Source: Eulemur rufifrons
Taxonomy: Eukaryota; Chordata; Mammalia; Primates; Lemuridae
Direction: 5' to 3'
Length of the DNA stretch: 64,000 nucleotides
Assembly: GCF_041146395.1 (NCBI RefSeq)
Contig: NC_090989.1
Location: 238,194,843-238,258,842 of the forward strand
The notes under the pieces are model-generated. The model worked only from the letters and a program-made list of their open reading frames with translations, was not told where the DNA came from and did not search any database. Positions 39,343 to 49,385 of the stretch are shown here, in pieces. Made by a program: the position numbers and the translations under genes. Every line of letters begins with the position of its first letter. The stretch's first letter is position 1.

Positions 39343-40354
39343 TAATTGATCTCTTTATTCTGATGACCTTCATCCTCTTAATGCTTCAGCCTCACACTAG
39401 ACATTGTCCACTCAGATCTGCTCTATCTCAAAAATCATACACTTAGATATCTTATTATTTGACCATAAGGATGGTCAGTGGGAGATGCCAAATGAGCAAC
39501 TGCTCTATCCCGACTATAAATTAAATTCTTGACAACAAGGCTTGGGCCTTATGGTTGCTCATATGCCTTCCCCACAAGTCACATCATAGGAGTTTAAGAT
39601 CTTATTTGATTGACTTACTGATTGATAACTTTCCAAGCCTACTTGAGTAAACTGATACCTATTCTTTTTCTCTCAGTGGAATTGGAAATAGAAGTTCTTA
39701 TAACATGTAGCCAATATTTAGTAACAGAGTCTGTTACTATTAATAGTAACAGAGACTATTAATATTACTCCACATGAACATAGGTATAGGCAATGATTCT
39801 GAAGTGAATTATATTTTCATGGAAATATTCTCATTTCCTTTATTTCCTCATACTAAAGAGTTTCCAGATCAGTTAGATTACTTTCAGATAATTCTTGTGG
39901 CTAGTCACAACTCTAGGAGCAATATGTTGGAAGGAATGGGGACAAAAGAGATTATAGTATTGGATGCTATTGTAGCAGAATATTCTAGATTAAAGGTAAG
40001 AAACCTGCAGTATGTTGTAAAGTTACTACACCAACATCATCTCAGTTTTCAGAACCTGAATTCTAGGACTTTCTCCTTACCTGTATTTTTTGTTTCTTAT
40101 AATACATTTTCATAATACAAAAAAATATATTATTATTTTTTAAGTATTTGAAAAAAAGAAAAGCAATTAGGAGAAAAGAAATACCACAATTTTGCAACAA
40201 TATAAATGTTTTTCAGTATAATAATATAAATGCCTTTTGCTAGGTACTTAATACATGTATAATACATGCAGATATATACTTCCTCTTTTACAAAGAAGAA
40301 ATCATTAATACTATTCACAGTATTTTGTAACTTTTTTCTATTTAATAATATACA
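39343..40354. other. No feature recognised
   Basis: No gene supported. The 113-codon frame at 39774-40115 has no recognisable domain. Repeated ATTAATAGTAACAGA units occur near 39725-39765. Confidence 0.4.
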
Positions 40355-40359
40355 TTCAG

Positions 40360-40680
40360 CCCTCTGTATCCATGGTTTTCACATCCACAGATTCAACCAA
40401 CTGTAAATCAAAAATATGTGGAAAAAATGTACCTGTGTTGAACATGTACAGACATTTTTATCTTGTTATTCTCTAAATAATACAGTATAACGACTATTTA
40501 AGCAGTAGCATTTACATTGTATTAGGTATTATAAGTAATTAGAGATGATTTAAAGTATATGAATGTGCACAGGATACAATCAAATCCTACACCAATTTAT
40601 ATCAGAGACTTGACCATCTGTGGATTTTGACATCAGTCACTTCCTGGAATCAATTCCCCACAGAGGCTGAGGGATGATAG
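40360..40680 (+). mobile_element. MER2-like Tigger MITE
   Basis: 'CAGCCCTCTGTATCCATGG' at the left, 'AGCATTTACATTGTATTAGG' and 'TAGAGATGATTTAAAGTATA' inside, 'CTGTGGATTTTGACATCAG' and 'GAGGCTGAGGGATGATAG' at the right. This matches MER2 organisation with degenerate inverted ends. Confidence 0.75.
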
Positions 40681-41650
40681 TATATTTTTCATCTTTCCAT
40701 GTTAATAATTATACCAATAACATAATTTACAGAGTGTGTGATACTCAACTGAATAGATATACGTCATTTAACCAAACTACTATTGTTGAACACATCGGTT
40801 GTATCAAGAATACTGCATTGAAGCCTTTGCATACTACTTTGTTTTTTAGAGACAGGGTCTCACTCCATTGCCCAGGCGGAGTCCAGTGGCCTGATCATAG
40901 GTCACTGCAACCTTGAACTCCTGGGCTCCAGCAATGCTCCTGGATCAGCCTCTGGAGCAGTTGGGGCTACGGGCACACACCACCACAGCTGGCTAAGTTT
41001 TAAAAATTTTTTTGTAGAGACAGGGTTTGGCTATATTGCCCAGCCTGGTCTTGAACTCCTGGCCTCAAGCAATCCTCCCACCTCCGCTCCTAAAGTGCTG
41101 GGATTACAGGCATGAGCCACTGTGCCAAACCTTCACATACTTCTTGTAACAACTTCCTTGGGTTACATTCCTAAGTTAATTCCTAGATCAAACTGTATAT
41201 ACTTTAAAATGTTTTAAACAGTCCACAAAGAATACATGGTAGTTGTTAAAAACATCCAATTTAGTAATATACAGATTCAAATATATATTTGTGTAGTCAC
41301 ACTCTCTATATCAAATATTACTGGAGGGAAATTTTGCAAAGATATTTAATATTTTCCTTAGACTAATTCCTGGATATGTTGCTGGGCCTCAGGATGTACA
41401 TTTTGAAAAGCTCTTGGCATAGATTGCCAAATTGTCCTCCAGGGAGTATGCATGCTTCTTCTGCCCATGGATGAGAGTCCTGTTTTCTCCTGATCTAGTC
41501 CAACATCAGACATTATCATTATAAAAATCTGGCGATTTGGTAGATGAGAAATTGTAACTCTTTTTTAAAAATTTGTATTTTTGATTCATGATAATGTTAA
41601 ATGCCTTAAACATGATTATTATGGTTTTACTTCATTTAGGGTAAATTATC
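40681..41650 (-). mobile_element. Old L1 3' end, split by an Alu
   Basis: Antisense old L1: 'AACCAAACTACTATTGTTGA' before the Alu. After it come 'CATTTTGAAAAGCTCTTGGC', 'AGATTGCCAAATTGTCCTCC' and 'ATGAGAGTCCTGTTTTCTCC'. The order is collinear across the Alu. Confidence 0.65.
40841..41129 (-). mobile_element. Alu element, dimeric, older type
   Basis: Reverse Alu with both arms ('AGGTCACTGCAACCTTGAAC', 'AAAGTGCTGGGATTACAGGC'). The imperfect flanks CCTTTGCATACTACTTTG and CCTTCACATACTTCTTG are the target duplication. Confidence 0.9.
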
Positions 41651-41849
41651 TGTTCCTACACTTGGTTTCTTTTTCTATTGAGTCATGCTTTAGAGATGGG
41701 CTAGTCATTCAGTAAAACCATTTTGCTTTCCTCCTAAGCATACAGCTGTACTACGTTTCCCAGCTTCCCAGGCAGTTATTACATGTATGGCTGCTGAGTG
41801 AGTTCTAGACCAAGCAGTCATAAACCTCTAGAGGTCACAAGGCCAATAT

Positions 41850-42255
41850 AAGTCTCACCCAGCTAAAATGAAAGCATTAGTAGCTGTTTCTTCCTTTCTG
41901 GAGACTAGAGGAGAATCTGTTTCCTTGTTCATTCAGTTCATTGGCAGAATTCAGTTCCTTGTGGTTGTAGGATTGAAGACCCCGTTTTATGCTGCCTCTT
42001 GGGTGAGAAGTGTTCCTAGTTCTTAGAGCCCACCTGCATTCATGGCTTCAAAGCCAGCAATGGGTCTAGTCTGATGCTATGAATCTCTCCTGCTGCATCT
42101 CCCTGACTCACGATTCTGCCTTGCTCTTTTACTTTAAGGGCACATGTGATTACTTTGGGCTCACTCAGATGATCCAGGACAATCTCTCCATTTTAAGGTC
42201 AACTGATCAGCAATCTTAATTGTATCTGCAACCTGATTTCTTTTTGCCACGCAAG
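41850..42255 (-). repeat. LTR-like relic, copy 2
   Basis: Shares a block order with 35640-36190: 'TTCAGTTCCTTGTGGTTGTA', 'TGGCTTCAAAGCCAGCAATG', 'GGGCACATGTGATTACTTTG', then 'GATGATCCAGGACAATCTCT' and 'AATTGTATCTGCAACC'. Solo relic with no coding part. Confidence 0.55.
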
Positions 42256-42844
42256 CTTACATATTCATGGACGTACACACTGGGGCAAAGATAATGAGGG
42301 CCAACATTATACTGAGCACACCCTTTCTTTCTCTCCGCCTCTAGAATACAATGTTTAAGACAGGTATAATGTTGATCTTTGTATTTCTTTTGTTTAGAAC
42401 AGTGATTGGCATAAATAGTGTAAATAAGACTCTGCTGATAATACAAGAATAAAATTTTCATCCAATAACCTGATTAAACTGTACCACTCAGCCTCCATTC
42501 CGATATCTTTGTATTTAAGTGCCTGTTGCAGGTGGCTTTAAGTTTTTCTGAGAAGAAGATTTTGACATAAATAAATAACATATAGCTTTTAAAATGTACC
42601 ATTAACCTTCTGTATAATGCCATTTTCCCTTTTTTATATGTTATTTTGTACACTGACCTTATTCTTCTTAATAACTTCTTTCATTTTCCTTCTAATACTT
42701 CCCGTGGATTTGGAAAATACAACCACCACCCAGTGGGAATTGAGGTATAGAACATTTATGTTATTCTCAAAGATACGCCCAGGACTATAGTGATTGCACA
42801 ACTAATTCTTTAGGGGCATCCCCATCACAGAACCAAATAATCTC

Positions 42845-43020
42845 TCTTTGTCTTTTTCTCTTATTGTGGTAACATAAATATGACATAAAATTTGCCATTT
42901 TATTCATCTTTAAGTATACAATTCAATGGCATTAATTGTATTCACACCATTGTGCAACCATCTCCATGTTTCCAAACTTTTTCATCACCTCAACATTAAA
43001 CTCTTTTTAAAAACTCTGTA
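42845..43020 (-). mobile_element. L1 3' UTR fragment
   Basis: 'TTATTGTGGTAACATAAATA', 'AGTATACAATTCAATGGCAT' and 'TTGTGCAACCATCTCCATGT' are antisense old L1 3'-UTR blocks. Confidence 0.65.
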
Positions 43021-45754
43021 GTTAACTAATTTCAATCTTTAAAAATTTCTGGAAATTTAAATATTTCTACTCCTAAGAAAAATCACTGCCATTTTGTTAT
43101 TAATTCAAAATAATCTTATCATCAGCAATTTAAATATCGAGATAATAAAATTTATCTGTTTTTTTTTTACAAGTTTATCAGATTCTTCTGTACCTCAGGT
43201 GATTTTTTTTGTCAATATTCTTGAATAGAAACATAATATTCTCCAGGTAAATACTTATAAACAACTTTTTTTCCTAAATAAACAAAACAGTAAATGATAT
43301 TTAGAAGACTTTTAAATGTACTTCTAATACTAATGGCCAGATTACTTTTTAAGAAAATCATTTGGTAAGTAGATGTAGAACACATTTGCCTGGCTATTAC
43401 CCAAAATATAAATACAAGTGACATAAACCTAAATATAACCTCATTTGTTAAAGAACAAATTTCAGTAAAAGTATGTTCTACTTACATGACATTTAATGGA
43501 ATTAAATTATAAAATTGCCATAAGAATCTCATTATAAGCTTGTCTTTCCCATAAGAAGGCCCCATAATTTTACCCAAAAAGATCTTTGTGAAATGATAAG
43601 AAATGCTAATTATATATTATTACTGTAATACAATACTATAATACTAGTGTAAAACTAACTGGAGGTACAATGATGGTGTTAATTACAAAGAATTGGAACT
43701 TAGAAATTATTTCCTATATACTAATTTTAGAATTAAGTAAGCAGATCAAATCTCTTTTCATTCATTCTGTCCCAGAAAGATTTGACTGTAAATATTTTTC
43801 CGTACACATACGCATGTGTGCACACACACAATGTAATTAATCTGAGTCTTTGGATTAATTGCAGTTTGAGGGCTGTAATGTCTCTTAGTGTTTTATCCTT
43901 TTCAAGTAATGTATTATTGTTTTTATTTTAATACTTCTTGAAAGCAGATTAAACTTAGATTTCACTAAGAACAAAATTTTGGTATTATTTTGTAACTTTT
44001 GTAAGTTTTCTGTTATAAAGACTTCTTGGAGTTCTATTTATAAAAGTGTTATTAAAGATTTTTACCTTTAAATTCAACTTTTATGTTTTTTTGCATATTT
44101 TTCATTAACTGACCAAGACTTGGTTAATTTATCTCTTAAATATAATCTTTGAATGGCATTATGATTGTCATTATAATCGAATTCACATTAGGTGTAACAC
44201 AAAAAATTTTAAGCATTATTATTTGTACTACAATTTTGATTAGTTTAAATATTTTAAGTTTAAGACATGAATTATGACATCTTTTGCAAAGGATTTTATA
44301 TGTTACAAATTCCAATTTGTTAAATATAAGGGGAGTATAATTCCCATATAATTACCAATATTTCTAAATTATGAAAACACTATTTTTGATTCAATAACTT
44401 GCTGAATTTACTAAGGTAAAAAATAATGAGGGGAATTAAGAAGAGAAAATGAGTTTCTCTTCACAGATAGATTTTGACCCAATATACTAAATGGGTTATA
44501 AAACTTATTTTAGCGAACTGAGTTCTACTATCTGTTACACTGGAGTAATAGTCACATTTAATTTGTGTTATTAAAGTGCACTTTAGCTTTAGTTTACTTC
44601 CTGATGGCTCTTGAAACAAGATATTAGTTGATTCGTTTGAATGAATCTAATTAAACAGCTATGATTGAGAAATGAAAATGAGGGAGTCTTTTTTTCTAAT
44701 ATGTAGACATTATTAATGTCAAAAATTGCTTCTGGAATGATGTGGTGCCATGAAAGTTAACATATAACTTTGCAGAAAAATAGAAGTAGTTTTACCTACA
44801 ACAAATTGTTTGAATTTATATGAATAAATGTACAGCGGACAGTCTCCCATCGCACTGACAATTCAAGGATCCACAGATATCTGGAATAAGTAAGTTTAAT
44901 AAAAGCCTTTTTTCTATTAACCATGTGCCTCCTGAATCCTGTTATCTCAATATATTTTCTATCATAAATTTGAAGCTATCTTCCTATTAAAAATAATTTA
45001 GTCCAAAGATGTAATAAACTTAATTAAAGATGAACAAATTAAAAGAAAATGTCAGAACAACTTTCTGATCAATATTAGAAACAAGAAAATATCTTGTTTA
45101 AAGAAACCTCAAGGAGATTGGAAATGGACATTTCTAGAAACTGGGGGAGAGAATCAGAATAGTCAATTTGGGGATAATATGAAACTTATAATCCACTAAA
45201 AGCAGAGAAGCAGGATAGGGTGTCAATATTCTCTCACCTGCTTCTCTCCCTTGTTTTGTTGTACTGCTGTTAACATTCGTGTAAATTTTCTAATCCTTCC
45301 TTAATCTTCACTTGTTAATGGAAACAGTCTTTGTTGCTTTTAGAATATTATGGAATTATAAACATGTTCTCTAATTCTGCCTCCTTCTCAGTCTATATTT
45401 GGGGAGATGGTGTCAAAGCCCTGAGGAAAAATCAAAGACAGCCGCTTTCTTTTTAAATTCAATATTGTTTACAGGGATTAGATTTAAAACTGTTTTCAAG
45501 GAGACCTCAACATTGTGGAAAGTGGATTAGGAATAAATTAAATTCATTTACTAGTTTGGGTTACATGGTGTTAAAAGTATGAATATTTAGTGGTTAGCTA
45601 TAATAAAGTGTATGTCTATCTACAAAAAAAATCTTTGGGCATATTGAACAAAAAAAGGTGAAGAAACTTTGGTTGTTTCTTAAAGTAATGGACAAACTTC
45701 ATTTCATAAACTATGAAGAGATGGAGCCTTGTGGAATTAAAGAAGAAAAACTCA
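43021..45754. other. AT-rich stretch with no recognised repeat or gene
   Basis: Nearly 2.7 kb with no Alu, L1, MIR or L2 signature that I can see. It contains several homeodomain-type words (for example TGTAATTAATCTG at about 43831 and GGATTAATTGCAG at 43852-43864) and tracts of T and A. Absence of recognised repeats does not prove conservation. Confidence 0.4.
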
Positions 45755-46420
45755 TTTTATAGCAAATCTAGCTAACGTTTGAAGCGTAAAGTGGCTCCTT
45801 CTCTTCGCAGATGCCTCCTTGCAGTCCGAGGATGGGATATAAATGGGAGTTTTGGTGGTGTGAGATGATGGATGAGGGTCTCCTCTGGTTGCCAGAGGAT
45901 CTGTGACCAGCACAAAAACTGCTTGGTCTGGGTTAATTAATTGCAGGAACAGTTTATTCAGATGCAGGGCAAGCACCTTGGCTAAAATCTCAGCATCTGT
46001 GTTGATTAAAGATCTGAGGCTGAAGAAAGCACATAGTTGGGGGTCTTAGATAGGTTTGGGAGCCATATGGGCTTCTTTTAATGAGGGAGGGCTTCTGTGA
46101 TCCAAGTCTCAGAGCTGTGTTGTTCTAATCAGCATTAATGGAGCATCTCTTGCCCAGCATAAGTCACTTCACAGTACTATGAGGGCAATAATTTTTCCTG
46201 GTTATTTGTTTCAATATTCCATTCAGGATTTCACCATTATTTTTCATTTCCTGCAGACCTGGTGACAAAACAGGGTGCAAAACCTTGCTGGCCTTGTTTA
46301 AGTCGAGGGCAGGTTCTTTTTTGAATTTATCTCTTTTGAATGTCATTGTCAATGAAATGTCTGCTAGGCTATTATGATACCTTGAAGATGTGAGTTGTAG
46401 AATACATATTCTCTGAAATT
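45755..46420 (-). pseudogene. LINE ORF2 reverse-transcriptase fragment, not mammalian-L1-like
   Basis: Read on the minus strand this encodes, with frameshifts and stops, the start of a LINE reverse-transcriptase domain. It has 'SKVLHPVL.P.LQEM' (near 46280-46230), 'PPSLKEA', 'PKP..DPQLCA' (about 46060-46025), 'SLINTDAEILAKVLAL.LNK' and 'LINPDQAVFV'. In a second frame comes 'SSGNQRR...IISHHQNS', and back in the first a 'DCKEA' block where LDAEKAFDRVEW is usual, then 'LARF'. Such enzymes copy LINE RNA into DNA at a nicked target. The DPxLCA, LAKVLALxLNK and SSDNTRRLL-like words resemble L1-like/Tx1-type LINEs of fish and amphibians. Mammalian L1 has NKILANRIQ and a different PDQ context. The alternative is a very old, poorly known mammalian LINE. 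I am confident it is a LINE and less so of the clade. Confidence 0.6.
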
Positions 46421-46734
46421 TTATCTTCAGAATAGTATGTCTGTAATCAGTTTTTCTTAGCTTCAACTTCCTCTTTATTATAGCTATAGAGAGAAGGACG
46501 CAGAGGTTCAAATGAAAAATGAATAATAAAAAAATGGAAAACTATAAGCTGAATCCAAAATTAAACTTCTTTAGGATGAACAATCCCCTGGTACATTCAT
46601 AATTTGGTAAAATTATGGCTTGACTGCTTACAAAACTATGGAGCTTATTTAAGGATTTTTCAGAATTATAAAGTTACACTTCACAAGGGTCTTAAGTCAG
46701 TAGTGAGTTTAGATACTCCCTTAGGGAAACAAAA

Positions 46735-46836
46735 GCTTAAATCCTCTCTCTTTTTAAATAAATAAATCCTTTTCTTTTTAAATTACCTAGTTTGTGGTAT
46801 TCTGTCATAGCAGCAGAAAACAGACTGAGACAGACA
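46735..46836 (+). repeat. MaLR-type LTR 3' end
   Basis: 'CTTTTTAAATTACCTAGTTT' then 'GTGGTATTCTGTCATAGCAG' and 'CAGAAAACAGACTGAGACA' resembles the 3' edge of MLT/MST-type LTRs. Only the terminal part is recognisable. Confidence 0.5.
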
Positions 46837-46842
46837 TTCATC

Positions 46843-47127
46843 AGGATTGTGTTAATTCTGTAAAGTTTGGGCATTGTTGACAGATTAATTATATTGAGTC
46901 TTTTAAATCATGAGCATGGTATTTTTATCAGTTAATATAGGTCTTTGATTTCTTCAATCAGCGTTTTGTAGTCCTTAGCACTGACTGATCCTGCACATCT
47001 TTCTTATGATTCTTATCTAAATATGTAATTTTTTGATCTATCTGAAATGGTACTCTTGTAAGATTTTGGTTTCTATTTGTCTGTTGCTAATATATGATCA
47101 CAGAATTGATTTTTATAAGTTTTCTTG
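46843..47127 (-). mobile_element. Older L1, 3'-ward part (outer layer of nest)
   Basis: Antisense ORF2 sequence: 'TAAATCATGAGCATGGTATT', 'CAATCAGCGTTTTGTAGTCC', 'TTTCTATTTGTCTGTTGCTA'. It ends in the 21-bp sequence (47107-47127) that reappears at 55405-55425, where the same L1 resumes collinearly ('CATTGTATCCTGTGACCTTG'). Confidence 0.8.
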
Positions 47128-48348
47128 CCTTTTTTTAAGTATTTACCCAGCTTTATTAACATATAATTGGCAAGTGAAAAATGTGTATAAGCAACATGAT
47201 GTTTTCATAGGAGTATACATTGTAAAATGATTACTGCTATCAAGATAATTAATGTGTCAATCACCTCACATAATTACCTTTCTATTGATGAGAAATTTTT
47301 TTGTGTTTGAAAACATTTAAGATTGATTCTCTTAGCATTTCAAGTATACGGTATAATACACTATTAGTAATTATAGTCACTATGCTGTTAGACTTCCAGA
47401 ACTTATTAACCCTGCATAACTGAAACTTTGCAACTTTTCACCAACGTCTCTTCATTTCCACCAACCCGTAGCCCCTGGCAACCACCATTCTACTCTCTGC
47501 TTCTAGGAGTTCTACGTTTTTAGATTTCACATATAAGTGAGATTATGCAGTAATCTCTGTGCCTGGTTTATTTCACTTTACATAATGTCCCCCAGGTTCA
47601 TCCATGTTGTTGCAAATGAAAATATTTTCTTCTTTTCAAAGGCTGAATAATATTCCATTTTCTTTATCTATTCATCCCTTGATGAACACTAAGGTTGATT
47701 CCGTATGTTGGCCATTACAGATAATGCTGCAATGATCATGGGAGTACATACATCTCCTCGAAATACTGATTTCAATTCTTTTGAATATATACCACATAGT
47801 GGGGTTGCTGGATCATATCGTAGTCCTAGTTTTAATTTTTGAGGAACCTCCATAGAGTTCTCCATAATGGCTGTACCAATTTACATTTCTACCAACAGTG
47901 TATACGGGTTTCCTTTTCTTCACATCCCTGCCAACTCTTGATATCTCTTGTCTTTTTCATAATAGGCATTGTGACAGGTGTGAGGTGATATCTCATTGTG
48001 GTTTTTATTTGTATCTCCCTGATGACTAGTGATGTTGAGCATATTTTTCATATACCTGTTGGTCATTTGTTTTGAGAAATGTACATTCAGTTCCTTTGTC
48101 CATTTAAAAAAAAATGACTTACTTGTTTTCTTACAGTGAGTTGTGTGAGCTACTTATATATTTTTGAATATTAATCTTTATCAGATATATGGTTTGCAAA
48201 TATTTTCTCCCATTCCACAGGTTGTCTATTCACTCTGTTAATTGTTTCCTTTGGTGTACAGAAGCATTTACGTTCAATGTAATCTCATTTGTTTATTTTT
48301 GCTTTTGTTGCCTGTGCTTTCAGGGTCATATCCAAAAAATAATTGCCC

Positions 48349-49371
48349 CAAAGATCTGAATAGACATTTATCAAAAGAACTCATACAAATGGCCAAGAGG
48401 TATATTAAGAAAATGTTCAGTATCATTAGTCATCAGAGAAATGCAAATCAAAGCTATAATGAGATGTCATCTCACTCAAGTTAAAATGGTTTTTATCAAA
48501 AAGACTGGCAATAACAAATGCTGGCAAGGATGTGGAGAAAGGGGAACCCTCATACACTGTTGGTGGCAATGTAAATTAGTGCAACCACTATGAAAATGTA
48601 TGGAGGCTCCTCAAAAAACCAAAAATAGAACTACCATATGACCCAGCAATTGAACTGCTAGGTATACATTCAAAAGAAAGGAAATCAGTATATCAAAAAG
48701 ATATCTGCATTCCCATGTTTATTGCAGCACTATTCACAATAGCCAAGATTTGGAATCAACCTAAGTGTCCATCGACAGATGAGTGGAATGGATGGAGAAA
48801 ATGTGGTACATATACATAATGGAGTGTTATTCATTGTGTAAAAAAGAATAAAATCCTATCTTTTGCAAAAATATGGATGGAACTGAGAACATTATGTCAA
48901 GTGAAATAAGCCAAGCACAGAAAGACAAATCTTGCATGTTCTCACTCGTGTCTGGGAGCTAAACATTAAAACAATTGATTTCATGGAGACAGAGAGTAGA
49001 ATGTGGTTACCAGAGGTTGGGAAGGGTAGTGGGAGTGGGGGTCACGGGGATAGAGTGGGGATGGCTAATGGGTGCAGAAATGTAGTTAGTTAGATAGAAT
49101 GAACAATATTTGATAGCAAAACAAAGTCACTATAGTCAATAATGATTTATAGTATACTTTAACATAACTAAAAAAGGGAAATTAGAATGTTCCTAACACC
49201 AAGAAATGACAAATATTTGAGGTGACAGAAACCCCAATTACTCTAATTTGGTTATTATACGTTGTATGCCTGTATTGAAACAGCACGTCTACCCTACAAA
49301 TATATACAACTATTACGTACCCTTAATAATTAAAAGTGAAAAAATTTTAAAAATAAATTTAAAACATTTTT
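48349..49371 (+). mobile_element. 5'-truncated L1 3' end inserted in opposite orientation
   Basis: Sense L1 from 'AAAGATCTGAATAGACATTT' through 'GGATGTGGAGAAAGGGGAAC', 'TATTGCAGCACTATTCACAA' and 'CTTGCATGTTCTCACTCGTG' to an A-rich tail ending at 49371. It is flanked by AAAAATAATTGCCC (48335-48348) and AAAAATCATTGCCC (49372-49385), a 14-bp target duplication with one mismatch. The host L1 reads continuously across it ('TCATATCCAAAAAAT' to 'CCAGACCAATG'). Confidence 0.93.
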
Positions 49372-49385
49372 AAAAATCATTGCCC

